The notes below the pieces were generated by a model, which ran no database searches, was not told the origin of the DNA, and saw only the letters and a list, made by a program, of their open reading frames with translations. This document shows positions 52,489-62,509 of a DNA stretch of 64,000 bases, one piece after another (the first letter of the stretch is position 1; every line of letters starts with the position of its first letter). Source of the stretch: SZUA-22 sp963751695 (lineage in GTDB: Bacteria > Bacteroidota > Ignavibacteria > Ignavibacteriales > Melioribacteraceae); contig CAVVVP010000009.1 of NCBI GenBank assembly GCA_963751695.1, positions 248,001 to 312,000 on the forward strand. Direction: 5' to 3'. The position numbers were made by a program, and so were the translations under genes.

Positions 52489-52947
52489 TCAGTAAAAAAT
52501 AACTTCATGATCAATAAAATGACCATTCTCGTAATTGAACTTAGCGCTGAAGCATTTATCTTGGAAAAGCCAGTCAATAAATATTTGGTCACCCTCCCAT
52601 AAATTGAGACTTTTTAATTCATTGTTTGGTATCCAACGGAGCTCACCTTCTTCTGAATCAATAAGTTCTCCATCAAATTGATCAATGATAAATACAAACA
52701 CATACCAATCATCCACTCCATCAAAAAGAGGAAAAGTAATATGACCTTTTAAAACTAAGTTTTTTGCATTTAATCCAGATTCTTCTTTAAGTTCTCTTAT
52801 TGCACATTCTTCGGGTGATTCTTTCGGTTCAAATTTACCACCGAGTCCATTCCATTTACCTTTATGGTAATCCTTATCTCTTTTATTCCGATAGAGCATA
52901 AGGGTTTTATCATCATCCATTACATAAAGAAGAGTAGCCAGTTTCAT
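52489..52947 (-). CDS. NUDIX hydrolase (8-oxo-dGTP diphosphatase-like)
   Basis: The Nudix box is intact (GGKFEPKESPEECAIRELKEESGL), preceded by the substrate-side segment MLYRNKRDKDYHKGKWNGLGG and followed by VFVFIIDQFDGE and ELRWIPNNELKSLNLWEGD. This layout resembles MutT-type enzymes that clean oxidised nucleotides, but Nudix specificity cannot be read from the box. Its start overlaps the last base of the heptose epimerase gene, so the two are translated from one mRNA. Confidence 0.93.
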   Translation of the reverse strand: MKLATLLYVMDDDKTLMLYRNKRDKDYHKGKWNGLGGKFEPKESPEECAIRELKEESGLNAKNLVLKGHITFPLFDGVDDWYVFVFIIDQFDGELIDSEEGELRWIPNNELKSLNLWEGDQIFIDWLFQDKCFSAKFNYENGHFIDHEVIFY

Positions 52948-53921
52948 TAATTTTCCAAGTATGCGTTTTTCATCAGGTAGTTTTTTACGTAATCAGTTAT
53001 CCCTTCTTCAAGTGAAGATATTTCTTTTGTATATCCAGCTTCTCTTATCTTTGAGATGTGAGCTTGGGTAAAGTATTGATATTTTTCTTTGAGGTAGTTG
53101 GGCATTTCTATAAATTCAATATTTGGCGTAAGCTCCATTGCTTTGAAAACAGAGGAAACAAGATCTACCCAAGTTCGAGCTTTACCAGTACCTACATTGA
53201 ACAATCCATTTACATCACGATTTTCGAAAAAGTGCAAAGTCATATCAACTGCATCTTTAACATATATAAAATCTCGCATCTGTTCGCCGTCTTTATACTC
53301 ATCTTTGTAAGATTTAAAAAGTTGAACTTTACCACTTTCTTTAATCTGCTCAAAGGATTTATGAATAACGCTTCGCATATCATCTTTGTGATATTCATTT
53401 GGTCCAAAAACATTGAAAAATTTGAGGCCAACGACCTCTTCGTTCATGCCCATTTTGTGTAGGTAAAGATCTACAAGATGTTTGGAGTAGCCATACATAT
53501 TCAGCGGTCTAAGATTGCTCAGTTCTTTTTCATTATCCTCATATCCATTGCTGCCATCTCCGTAAGTTGCTGCTGATGAAGCATAGATAAATTTTATCCT
53601 ATTTGTTAGTGAATACTTTGCAAGATCTTGTGTGTAGTGATAATTATTCTTCAGTAGGAAATCGGCATCCCTTTCAGTTGTTGATGAACAAGCTCCCATA
53701 TGAAGGATAGTTTCAATCTCAAATGGAACAGCATTCGTTAACACTAATTCAATAAATTCAGTAGGATGATAAATATCAATAAATTTTAATCCAGTTAAGT
53801 TTTTCCATTTCTCATCTTTTCCTAGCTCATCTACTATAAAAATCTCTTCTTCACCGAGTTGATTTAGCTTCCAGACTAATGCACTACCAATAAATCCAGC
53901 GCCTCCAGTTACAATTGTCAT
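52947..53921 (-). CDS. rfaD: ADP-L-glycero-D-manno-heptose 6-epimerase
   Basis: This short-chain dehydrogenase/reductase epimerase has the NADP-binding TGGAGFIGSALVWKLN, the catalytic YGYSKHLVD, and HldD-type segments (GACSSTTERDADFLLKNNYHYTQDLA, GLKFFNVFGPNEYHKDDMRSV, LFNVGTGKARTWVDL). It makes the heptose donor of the lipopolysaccharide inner core in the cytoplasm, so the cell should build LPS with heptose. It is 324 residues, usual for the family. Downstream on the same mRNA is the NUDIX gene. Confidence 0.94.
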   Translation of the reverse strand: MTIVTGGAGFIGSALVWKLNQLGEEEIFIVDELGKDEKWKNLTGLKFIDIYHPTEFIELVLTNAVPFEIETILHMGACSSTTERDADFLLKNNYHYTQDLAKYSLTNRIKFIYASSAATYGDGSNGYEDNEKELSNLRPLNMYGYSKHLVDLYLHKMGMNEEVVGLKFFNVFGPNEYHKDDMRSVIHKSFEQIKESGKVQLFKSYKDEYKDGEQMRDFIYVKDAVDMTLHFFENRDVNGLFNVGTGKARTWVDLVSSVFKAMELTPNIEFIEMPNYLKEKYQYFTQAHISKIREAGYTKEISSLEEGITDYVKNYLMKNAYLEN

Positions 53922-54015
53922 CTTCTTACCTATCTTTGTGAAATTTCAAATACATCCAAATTTAGGTATATTTAAATTTAGCTTCAAAAAAATAGTGTTA
54001 AATAGAAAGCAATAG

Positions 54016-57000
54016 ATGAATAAATTCGAACAATTAGCAAAAATACTTCAAGAAAGAATACTTGTTCTTGATGGTGCAATGGGAACAATGATTCAGAATT
54101 TAAATCTTTCTGAATCTGATTTTCGTGGTGATAGATTCAAGGATCATCCAGTAAATTTGAAAGGAAACAACGACCTACTTTCGCTTACTCAGCCCAAAGC
54201 AATTTACAATATTCATCGAAGTTATCTAGAGGCTGGTGCTGATATTATAGAGACCAATACATTTAGCTCAACTCCAATTTCGCAATCTGATTATCAAACG
54301 CAAGATTACTCATATGATATTAACTTTGCATCTGCTCAACTTGCAAAAAAAGCGGCTCAGGAATTCACAAATGCAGATCCGGATAGACCAAGATTTGTTG
54401 CTGGCTCACTGGGACCCACAAATATCTCACTTTCACTCTCACCAGATGTAAACAATCCTGGCTATCGTTCTAAAACATTTGACGAAGTAGCATCAGCTTT
54501 TAAGATCCAAGCGACTGGTTTGATTGAAGGGGGTGCTGATATTTTATTAGTTGAAACTATTTTCGATACTCTTGTTGGTAAAGCAGCAATTTATGCTATT
54601 GAAGAATTATTCGATGAATTAAAAGTTGAACTTCCAATAATGATCTCAGGTACAATAGTAGACCAAAGTGGGAGAACGTTATCCGGACAAACTACAGAAG
54701 CCTTCTATACCTCAATTTCGCACACTAAAAACCTGTTAAGCGTAGGATTAAACTGTTCTCTGGGTCCAAAACAGATGAGATCATATGTCGAGGAATTATC
54801 AAATCTGACAGGAAGTTTTATTAGTCTTTACCCGAATGCAGGACTTCCTAATGAGTTTGGAGGATACGATGAAACGGCAACAGAAATGGAATTGGTATTA
54901 AAAGAATATGCAGAAAGTGGATTTCTAAATATAGTTGGAGGTTGTTGCGGTACAGGAGTAGAACACATTCAACAATTTTCTGAGATGGTAAAAGGGATTA
55001 AACCTAGAACAACTCCCAAAATAGAGCGGTATTTGAAATTAAGCGGAATGGAACCCTTGATTATCAAATCAGATTCGATTTTTGCAAATATCGGTGAAAG
55101 AACTAACGTAGCAGGATCAAGAAAATTTGCCCGATTAATTAAAGAAGAAAGTTTCGAAGAAGCTCTTATTATTGCACGAGATCAAGTGGAAGGTGGCGCA
55201 CAGATAATTGATGTCAATATGGATGATGCCATGCTCGATTCTGAATCATCTATGGTCAATTTTTTAAATATGGTTTCATCCGAACCAGATATTGCTAAGC
55301 TTCCGATAATGATTGATTCTTCAAAATGGTCTGTTATAGAGAGTGGATTAAAATGCTTGCAAGGAAAAGGGATTGTTAATTCGATAAGTCTTAAAGAGGG
55401 AGAAGAGATATTCGTTAGTCAAGCGAAGACTATTCTAAAGTTTGGAGCTGCCGCAATTGTTATGGCCTTTGACGAAAAAGGACAAGCTGATTCATATGAA
55501 CGAAAAATTGAAATATGTAAACGAGCTTATGAGATTCTGACAAAGCAAGTTAGTTTTCCCCCCGAAGATATAATATTTGATCCTAATATTTTTGCAATAG
55601 CTACAGGAATTGAAGAGCATAACAATTATGCAGTAGATTTTATCGAAGCAACTAGATGGATAAAACAGAACCTTTCTTATGCAAAGGTTTCTGGTGGTGT
55701 TAGTAATCTTTCTTTTTCTTTTAGAGGAAATAATGCTATTAGAGAAGCGATGCATTCTGTTTTTCTTTTCCATGCTATTCAAGCAGGAATGGATATGGGA
55801 ATTGTGAATGCTGGACAGTTAGAAATATATGAAAATATTCCTCATGAACTTTTGGAAATTGTAGAAGATGTTATCCTAAATAGAAGAACGGATGCTACTG
55901 ATAGAATAATTGAAATAGCTGAATCAGTAAAAGGAAAAGAGAAAAGTGAAAAGGAAACATTAGCATGGCGCGGCCAAAGCATTGAGAAAAGATTAGAGCA
56001 TTCGTTAGTTAGGGGAATTACTGAGTTTATCGAATCAGATGTTGAAGAAGCAAGAAAAAAATATCAATCACCCATTGAAGTAATTGAGGGTCCTCTTATG
56101 GAGGGAATGAATACTGTTGGTGACCTATTCGGTGCTGGAAAAATGTTTTTACCTCAGGTAGTAAAAAGTGCACGAGTTATGAAAAAGGCAGTCTCCTATC
56201 TATTGCCATACATCGAAGAGGAGAAGCGCTCAGTTGGGGAAGTTAAGAATAATGGTAAAATACTGTTAGCCACTGTTAAAGGGGATGTACATGATATTGG
56301 TAAAAATATAGTTTCAGTAATTCTTGGCTGCAACAACTATGAAATTATTGATCTCGGTGTTATGGTCCCATCCGAAAAAATTCTTTCAGTCGCAAAAGAA
56401 GAGAATGTTGATGCAATTGGATTAAGTGGATTGATAACCCCATCACTTGATGAGATGGTTCATGTTGCTAGTGAGATGGAAAGAGAGAATTTTAAAATTC
56501 CACTATTGATTGGTGGCGCGACTACTTCAAAAACTCATACAGCAATCAAAATTGCTCTTAATTATTCTGGTGCAACCGTTCATGTTATTGATGCTTCGAG
56601 AAGTGTTCAGACAACTAGCTCTTTACTAAATTCTGAAACTCATGAAAGTTTTAACTTAAATATAAAATCAGAATATAGTAGAATTAGAGATAACTACAAA
56701 AAGAGAGAAAGTGAAAAATCATACATTCCCCTAACTGTGGCAAGGGAGAACAGAGCAAAGATTGTCTGGGAAAATGAAAAAATTACAAAACCAACTAAGC
56801 TTGGAATTACAGTTGTTAATGATATTTCAATCGATGAAATTGTGCTTTATATAGATTGGTCTCCGTTTTTCAGGACTTGGGAATTAAAAGGAAAATACCC
56901 CGAGATTCTAAGTGACACCTCTCTTGGTGACGAAGCAACAAAATTGTTTAATGATGCAGCTTCGATGTTAAATGACATAGTTAAATATAAATCATTGAAG

Positions 57001-57702
57001 CTTAATGGTGTATTTGGTCTTTTCGCAGCAAACTCACTCATGGATGATATAGAAGTTTATTCTGATGAATCTGGGAAGGGTATTCAAGCAGTACTTCACA
57101 CACTTAGACAACAATCCACAAAATCTGCATCTTCAAGTAATATTGCACTAGCTGATTTTATTGCCCCAAAGGAAATTGGTGTGAAAGATTACATTGGTGT
57201 GTTCGCCGTAACTGCAGGACATGGAATCGAAAAACTTATCAAATTTCATCAAGAAAATGATGATGAATACAATGTTATTATGGTTAAGGCTCTAGCTGAT
57301 AGACTTGCTGAAGCTTTTGCAGAATATCTTCATAAGCAAGTTCGGATAAAATATTGGGGATATGAAATTTCAGAAAATTTATCAAGCGAAGAATTGATAA
57401 AAGAAAAATATATTGGAATTAGACCAGCTCCAGGTTATCCAGCTCAACCGGATCATACTGAGAAGCTGACTCTTTTCAAATTACTTGATGTGGAAAAAAA
57501 TACGGGAATTACTTTGACTGAAAATTTAGCTATGTATCCAACAGCTTCTGTATGCGGACTATATTTTGCGAACCAGAATGCTAAATATTTTACTACTGGT
57601 AAGATATTAGAAGATCAGATTATTGATTACCATAAAAGAAAGGGAATCAGTAAAGCTGAAGCAGAAAAATGGCTGCAACCAATTCTAAGTTATAAAATTT
57701 AA
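54016..57702 (+). CDS. metH: Cobalamin-dependent methionine synthase
   Basis: All four modules of full-length MetH are present in 1228 residues. The homocysteine domain (1-325) has zinc Cys in NCSLGP and GGCCGTG. The pterin domain (about 345-610) has ANIGERTNVAGS and DVNMDDAML. The B12 domain (about 640-890) has the cobalt-ligand His in DVHDIGKN, near residue 760, and GLSGLITPS. The AdoMet reactivation domain (about 900-1228) has RPAPGYPAQPDHTEK and MYPTASVCGLYF. It moves a methyl group from methyltetrahydrofolate to homocysteine. No B12 riboswitch is apparent in the 94-nt leader. The CocE-type gene follows 14 nt downstream. Confidence 0.97.
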   Translation: MNKFEQLAKILQERILVLDGAMGTMIQNLNLSESDFRGDRFKDHPVNLKGNNDLLSLTQPKAIYNIHRSYLEAGADIIETNTFSSTPISQSDYQTQDYSYDINFASAQLAKKAAQEFTNADPDRPRFVAGSLGPTNISLSLSPDVNNPGYRSKTFDEVASAFKIQATGLIEGGADILLVETIFDTLVGKAAIYAIEELFDELKVELPIMISGTIVDQSGRTLSGQTTEAFYTSISHTKNLLSVGLNCSLGPKQMRSYVEELSNLTGSFISLYPNAGLPNEFGGYDETATEMELVLKEYAESGFLNIVGGCCGTGVEHIQQFSEMVKGIKPRTTPKIERYLKLSGMEPLIIKSDSIFANIGERTNVAGSRKFARLIKEESFEEALIIARDQVEGGAQIIDVNMDDAMLDSESSMVNFLNMVSSEPDIAKLPIMIDSSKWSVIESGLKCLQGKGIVNSISLKEGEEIFVSQAKTILKFGAAAIVMAFDEKGQADSYERKIEICKRAYEILTKQVSFPPEDIIFDPNIFAIATGIEEHNNYAVDFIEATRWIKQNLSYAKVSGGVSNLSFSFRGNNAIREAMHSVFLFHAIQAGMDMGIVNAGQLEIYENIPHELLEIVEDVILNRRTDATDRIIEIAESVKGKEKSEKETLAWRGQSIEKRLEHSLVRGITEFIESDVEEARKKYQSPIEVIEGPLMEGMNTVGDLFGAGKMFLPQVVKSARVMKKAVSYLLPYIEEEKRSVGEVKNNGKILLATVKGDVHDIGKNIVSVILGCNNYEIIDLGVMVPSEKILSVAKEENVDAIGLSGLITPSLDEMVHVASEMERENFKIPLLIGGATTSKTHTAIKIALNYSGATVHVIDASRSVQTTSSLLNSETHESFNLNIKSEYSRIRDNYKKRESEKSYIPLTVARENRAKIVWENEKITKPTKLGITVVNDISIDEIVLYIDWSPFFRTWELKGKYPEILSDTSLGDEATKLFNDAASMLNDIVKYKSLKLNGVFGLFAANSLMDDIEVYSDESGKGIQAVLHTLRQQSTKSASSSNIALADFIAPKEIGVKDYIGVFAVTAGHGIEKLIKFHQENDDEYNVIMVKALADRLAEAFAEYLHKQVRIKYWGYEISENLSSEELIKEKYIGIRPAPGYPAQPDHTEKLTLFKLLDVEKNTGITLTENLAMYPTASVCGLYFANQNAKYFTTGKILEDQIIDYHKRKGISKAEAEKWLQPILSYKI

Positions 57703-57716
57703 TTATAAAATTGTGT

Positions 57717-59552
57717 ATGAGAACTTTCGTAATTATTCTACTCTACCTCTTTTACCAAAATCAGGTTTTGTCACAAAGTAATGACCAAAAGTACGAATAC
57801 ACAAAACAAGAAGTTCGAATTGATATGCGAGATGAAGTTAAATTATACACAATCATTTACTCACCTATTGATTCATCTGAAAAACATCCAATTTTAATCA
57901 CTAGAACTCCATATAGCTGTGGTCCATATGGAGTTGAACAATTCAGAAAACTCCCAACACACCTTGCCGAAGAAAATTACATCTTTGTTTATCAAGATGT
58001 GCGTGGTAAATATATGTCTGAGGGTAATTACATCAATGTGCGACCCTATATTCAAGAGAAAAATGAAGATGAGATTGATGAATCTTCTGATACATATGAT
58101 ACAATTGAATGGTTGTTGGAGAATACAAATAATAATGGCAACGTCGGTATTTATGGAATATCCTATCCTGGATTCTACGCTGCGATGGCTTTAAATGAGG
58201 CTCATCCAGCTTTAAAAGCTGTATCACCTCAAGCACCAATTGCTGATTGGTTTGTTGGTGATGATATGCATCATAATGGAGCATTTTCTTTGTCACTTGC
58301 TTACGTATTTTTTGCATCCTTCGGGAGAGGAAGAACAGAGTTAACAACTCTTCGGAATGAGAAAATAGTTGATCTAATTGGAGACTCTTATGAGTATTTT
58401 TTAAGCATAGGTCCCTTGAAAAATGTAGATAAACACCATTTTTCTGGAAAGATTAAATTTTGGAATGACTTGATGGAACATGGAGTATATAATGAGTTTT
58501 GGAAATCTCGGAATACTCTAAATCATTTTAATGGAGTTAAACCTGCAGTAATGACTGTAGGAGGATGGTACGATAATGAAGATCTTTATGGTGCAATTAA
58601 TACTTATAAAACAATTGAAAAGAAGAATAAAATAAATCAGAACTTCTTAGTAGTAGGACCTTGGTATCATGGCGGTTGGTCGCGCTCAACTGGAGTTGCT
58701 TTTGGAGATATGAATTTTGGAAGTAACACAAGTGAGTTTTATAGAGAAGAAATGGAAAAAAATTTCTTCAATTATTATCTTAAAAACAATGGAGAAAATA
58801 ATATTCCCGAAGCTTATGTGTTTGAGACAGGAAAGAACGAGTGGAGAAAACACCATGAATGGCCTCCAAAAAATTCTGAAGTTTTAGCAATCTACCTTTG
58901 TGATAAAAACAAACTATCATTCGAGAAGGAAAGAAAATCGGGAACTGATTTTGACGAATATATAAGTGATCCATTTGATCCAGTTCCATATACTGCTGAA
59001 TCCCACCCAACAAGGAGGATGTACAATAGAACTTATATGGTCGAAGATCAAAGATTTGCATCAGGTCGCGATGATGTTTTAAGTTTTGAAAGTGACGCAT
59101 TGGAATCTGATCTTACAATAGCTGGCCCGATCGAAGCAGATATGTTTCTATCAACTTCTGGGACAGACTCGGATTGGATAGTAAAGCTCATTGATGTTTT
59201 TCCAGATAGTGTAACACCAGATAATATTAACATGACAGGTTATCAGATGCTTGTTCGAGGCGAGGTCATGAGAGGAAAATTCAGACACAGTTTATCTGAA
59301 CCAGAGCCATTCCAACCAAATAAAGTTGAGCGGGTTAATTTTAATTTAAATGATTCCTACCACACCTTTTTAAAAGGTCATAGAATAATGGTGCAGATTC
59401 AAAGCAGTTGGTTCCCACTTTTTGATAGAAATCCTCAAACATATTGCGACATTTATAGTGCAGATAGTTCAGATTTCAGAAAAGCTAAAAACCGCATTTA
59501 CCACAGTGACAAATTAAATTCTAGAATAATTGTTAGAGTATTAAAGAATTAG
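57717..59552 (+). CDS. Exported CocE/NonD-type hydrolase (peptidase S15 family)
   Basis: A signal peptide (TFVIILLYLFYQNQVLSQ) is followed by an S15-type alpha/beta hydrolase (about 30-380): TRTPYS, QDVRGKYMSEG, the nucleophile GISYPGFYAAM, a conserved GGWYDNEDLYG and the catalytic His in VVGPWYHGGWS. The C-terminal jelly roll (about 430-610) has SDWIVKLIDVFPDS and HRIMVQIQSSWFP. Relatives include cocaine esterase, glutaryl acylases and X-Pro dipeptidyl peptidases, so it hydrolyses an ester or amide in the periplasm or outside. The ATG at 57717 is chosen over an upstream TTG. Confidence 0.92.
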   Translation: MRTFVIILLYLFYQNQVLSQSNDQKYEYTKQEVRIDMRDEVKLYTIIYSPIDSSEKHPILITRTPYSCGPYGVEQFRKLPTHLAEENYIFVYQDVRGKYMSEGNYINVRPYIQEKNEDEIDESSDTYDTIEWLLENTNNNGNVGIYGISYPGFYAAMALNEAHPALKAVSPQAPIADWFVGDDMHHNGAFSLSLAYVFFASFGRGRTELTTLRNEKIVDLIGDSYEYFLSIGPLKNVDKHHFSGKIKFWNDLMEHGVYNEFWKSRNTLNHFNGVKPAVMTVGGWYDNEDLYGAINTYKTIEKKNKINQNFLVVGPWYHGGWSRSTGVAFGDMNFGSNTSEFYREEMEKNFFNYYLKNNGENNIPEAYVFETGKNEWRKHHEWPPKNSEVLAIYLCDKNKLSFEKERKSGTDFDEYISDPFDPVPYTAESHPTRRMYNRTYMVEDQRFASGRDDVLSFESDALESDLTIAGPIEADMFLSTSGTDSDWIVKLIDVFPDSVTPDNINMTGYQMLVRGEVMRGKFRHSLSEPEPFQPNKVERVNFNLNDSYHTFLKGHRIMVQIQSSWFPLFDRNPQTYCDIYSADSSDFRKAKNRIYHSDKLNSRIIVRVLKN

Positions 59553-59559
59553 CTTTGTA

Positions 59560-60126
59560 CTATTTAGAAATTGAGTTAGTACGTTTCCAAACGATCTTAG
59601 CATCTTTCGCATTTAGCAACTCAACATCCAGTGTATATTTTTTTTGCACTGAAGTACCAGAAGAATCAATACTTACCCTAAAATTCCCTTGAAGAAAAAA
59701 ATCTGATTTAAGTGATTTTAAATATTGATTGAAACTTTTTGAATCTTCAAAATCCGAAGAATTTCTTCGATCGTATCTAATTTCTTCCCTCTTTTCCTTT
59801 GATGAGATAAATGAAACCTCACCACTGTTAACTAAACTTCTTTCGAGGTTCTTTTCTAAGGTTTTTAAATATATGCTATCTATGCTATTGGAATTTAACT
59901 TGCCAACAACGATGATAGGTTTCCTCTTCTTCGAAATTTTAGAGGCCCAATCTGAACTTAACAATTCACTTATTAATGAATCAGCCATATACTCAGAATC
60001 ACTTGTATCCCAAACAACTATTGGCTTTTGTGCAATTTCAGTTTTCTCAATCTTAGTTGATGTACTACAACCGACAAAGAAAACTAATGGAACTACTATT
60101 AATTTGCTCAATTTATTAAAATACAT
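59560..60126 (-). CDS. LpoB-like lipoprotein (penicillin-binding-protein activator family)
   Basis: A lipoprotein signal (KLIVVPLVFFVGC) leads to a domain matching LpoB: YMADSLISELLSSDWASKISKKRKPIIVVGKLNSNSIDSIYLKTLEKNLERSLVNSGEVSFISS, then KSDFFLQGNFRVSIDSSG and KDAKIVWKRT. In E. coli LpoB activates PBP1B from the outer membrane; in this lineage the role is less certain. It is 19 nt downstream of the patatin-barrel gene, within an envelope gene cluster on the minus strand. Confidence 0.82.
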   Translation of the reverse strand: MYFNKLSKLIVVPLVFFVGCSTSTKIEKTEIAQKPIVVWDTSDSEYMADSLISELLSSDWASKISKKRKPIIVVGKLNSNSIDSIYLKTLEKNLERSLVNSGEVSFISSKEKREEIRYDRRNSSDFEDSKSFNQYLKSLKSDFFLQGNFRVSIDSSGTSVQKKYTLDVELLNAKDAKIVWKRTNSISK

Positions 60127-60145
60127 TTCGTTTTTTATCCATTCG

Positions 60146-62500
60146 TTATCTTAAATGATAGCCTAATATGAAGGATACTTTATTGGACTTACTACCTGGA
60201 TCAGAAACATTCTCATCACCACGTGCCCACATTATTTCAATTTTTCCAAGAATCGTTTTCATTAAAGCAGAAATTCCATACCCGAATAAAGGTTCTTTTG
60301 CTTTTATTCCATCTAATAAAGTATAGTTGAATATAGTATTAAAAGTACCTTTGATATATATCGATTCCAAAAATTCATATCTATAACTCATGGCAGCAAC
60401 AGTAAACTCAGTTCCGGCTGCTTGATAATAGTCAAGGCCCACAAAGGTATCTGGTCCACCTAGGTAAAACCATTTGTAGAAGGGAGCATCATACTTATCC
60501 CAAATTTTCATGTATGCTCCATATAATCTAAGATTATGATTCTTAGCAAGAGGTAAAAATGCATCAAATCTTCCAAACACACTATTATAATCGAGGACAG
60601 ATCCGAAAGTCGGAATAGTTCTTTCGTAATATGATTTAAAATAGACACCTGAATTTGGAATAATTATATCATCGAGAGAATCATAAAGCAATTGAATTTT
60701 CCCTGTAACTATTCGTGCATTTAAATCGTACAAACTTAAAATATCTTCGATCTCTTGAGTTGCAATCTCAGTGAATATATTCATCCATTCCCAATCAAGA
60801 GATGCTTCTAAATTCCATGAATTGCTAAGACTAAAATTTAGACCGCCCGCAGCTTTCCATGATCTGTTGCGGTAACGAAAAATTTTCTTCCCTTCATAAT
60901 AAAAATCTAGTGGAATATCAGAGTATCGTGCAGAAAGGAAAGGATAAACCGGCATATCCATAGACCTGGATGGGTATAAAAATTTAAAATCCAAGGTAGT
61001 TTGACCACCAAATTTTAGATATGTCTGAAATTGAGTCCCAGATAGTAAAACGGAGTTAGTTTCTATTCCAACTAGACCAACAATTTTAAAGTAATCATCA
61101 TACCTAAATCCTGTAACCAAACGATTAAGCGGTTTCTCTTTAACTTCAATAATTAGATGAATTTTATTTTCACCAGACTCTCTCGTCTGAAATGATATGG
61201 ATTCAAAGTAGTTAAGAGCATAAAGTTCTTCTATGTTTTCTAGTAGAATATCATTATTAAAAACGTCATTAACTTGAAGTTTCAGATGATGACTAATAAA
61301 ATTTTCACTAAAGTTATCTGCACCACTAATTTCATATGAACCTAGCAGGATTTTCGAGCTAATATAATTATCATTTATGGTTCTAATTTCTTCTTTTTTC
61401 TTTCTATTTCCCTGCTGGACCCAGTCTTTATAATCTTTATATTTTTCTAATTGTTCTCTTAATGCCAATAGTACAGGAGTATTCTTATTACCCGCATCCC
61501 TGCCTCTCTGAATAATTCCATCAGTTTTGGTAGAGCTAAAATCACTTGTTGAAAATCCGCTCATATCCTGAGAGATATAAATGTCTGTCATTTCGATATT
61601 CTCTTTGAGCCTTGCGCTGGTTGGGATATCTAACATTCTATCAAATACTGTTAATAGATTTTCAAAATCACTTTTATCCTTAATACCTGTAGTTAAGTTT
61701 AATCCTATAACAATATCAGCTCCCATATTCTTAACAACATCGACAGGATAATTATTAAGTACAAGTCCATCAACCAGTAAGTAGTCATCCCACTCAACAG
61801 GAGAAAATGCCGAAGGAATAGACATTGTTGCTCGCATTGCTTTTGCTAAAGATCCATCTTTCAAAACAACTTGTTCTCCAGAAAGCAGATCCACTGCTAC
61901 ACATCTAAAAGGAGTTGGAAGATCATCAAATGAATCAACAGATTCATAAGGAGCAGTCAACTTCTGGAAAAACATTTGAATATTCTGTCCATAAATTAAA
62001 CCAGAAGGGATAGCTGGCTCATATCCTTTTAATCCAATTTTTAACTGATATTTACCCGTTTTCTCTTTTTCAATGAAGGGCAATTCTTCTCTTGGAGGAT
62101 TATCATTGAGCAAAAAATCCCAGTCTAGACTTTTAGAAAAGACTTCTAGATCTTTCCCACTATAACCAATTGCATAAAGCGCTCCAATAAGACCACCCAT
62201 GCTATTACCCGCAATGTAATCAACCGGAATGTTGAGAGAATCAAGTAATTGAAGAACTCCAACATGAGCAAAACCTTTTGCACCGCCTCCAGCTAAAACT
62301 ATTCCAATTTTTGGTCTCTCATTTTTAAACTTTGAAAAAACTTCGGTGATGTGCTTTATCGTTTTTTGATTTACTTCTTTAAGAGAATCAGAGAGTTCTA
62401 ATTTCTTTTGCAAACTATCTAAATCTTGACCCCTCGCAGGATTGAATGATAGCAATAGGAAAGTTAATAATATTGAAGAAACAAAGTGGTTTCGAATCAT
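60146..62500 (-). CDS. Patatin-like phospholipase with outer-membrane barrel (PlpD-like)
   Basis: After a signal peptide (SSILLTFLLLSFNPARGQ) lies a patatin domain (about 60-350) with the oxyanion loop VLAGGGAKGFAHVG, nucleophile GNSMGGLIGA and the Asp of the dyad in DGLVLNNYPVDV. A POTRA-like segment follows (about 385-480, ISSKILLGSYEISGADNFSE), then an Omp85-type barrel to the C-terminus (LYGAYMKIWDKYDAPFYKWFYLGG). This is the type Vd/PlpD layout, in which a lipase is carried on its own transporter. It is intact at 784 residues and lies between the M23 peptidase and LpoB-like genes. Confidence 0.92.
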   Translation of the reverse strand: MIRNHFVSSILLTFLLLSFNPARGQDLDSLQKKLELSDSLKEVNQKTIKHITEVFSKFKNERPKIGIVLAGGGAKGFAHVGVLQLLDSLNIPVDYIAGNSMGGLIGALYAIGYSGKDLEVFSKSLDWDFLLNDNPPREELPFIEKEKTGKYQLKIGLKGYEPAIPSGLIYGQNIQMFFQKLTAPYESVDSFDDLPTPFRCVAVDLLSGEQVVLKDGSLAKAMRATMSIPSAFSPVEWDDYLLVDGLVLNNYPVDVVKNMGADIVIGLNLTTGIKDKSDFENLLTVFDRMLDIPTSARLKENIEMTDIYISQDMSGFSTSDFSSTKTDGIIQRGRDAGNKNTPVLLALREQLEKYKDYKDWVQQGNRKKKEEIRTINDNYISSKILLGSYEISGADNFSENFISHHLKLQVNDVFNNDILLENIEELYALNYFESISFQTRESGENKIHLIIEVKEKPLNRLVTGFRYDDYFKIVGLVGIETNSVLLSGTQFQTYLKFGGQTTLDFKFLYPSRSMDMPVYPFLSARYSDIPLDFYYEGKKIFRYRNRSWKAAGGLNFSLSNSWNLEASLDWEWMNIFTEIATQEIEDILSLYDLNARIVTGKIQLLYDSLDDIIIPNSGVYFKSYYERTIPTFGSVLDYNSVFGRFDAFLPLAKNHNLRLYGAYMKIWDKYDAPFYKWFYLGGPDTFVGLDYYQAAGTEFTVAAMSYRYEFLESIYIKGTFNTIFNYTLLDGIKAKEPLFGYGISALMKTILGKIEIMWARGDENVSDPGSKSNKVSFILGYHLR

Positions 62501-62509
62501 ATTAGAAAA

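Noticed and set aside
53058..53462. 134-codon plus-strand frame inside the heptose epimerase gene
   Set aside because: It is a shadow of the highly conserved rfaD gene; the translation is Phe- and Ile-rich with no family features.
53922..54015. Cobalamin riboswitch before metH
   Set aside because: The 94-nt leader is too short and A/T-rich, and I see no B12-box-like sequence.
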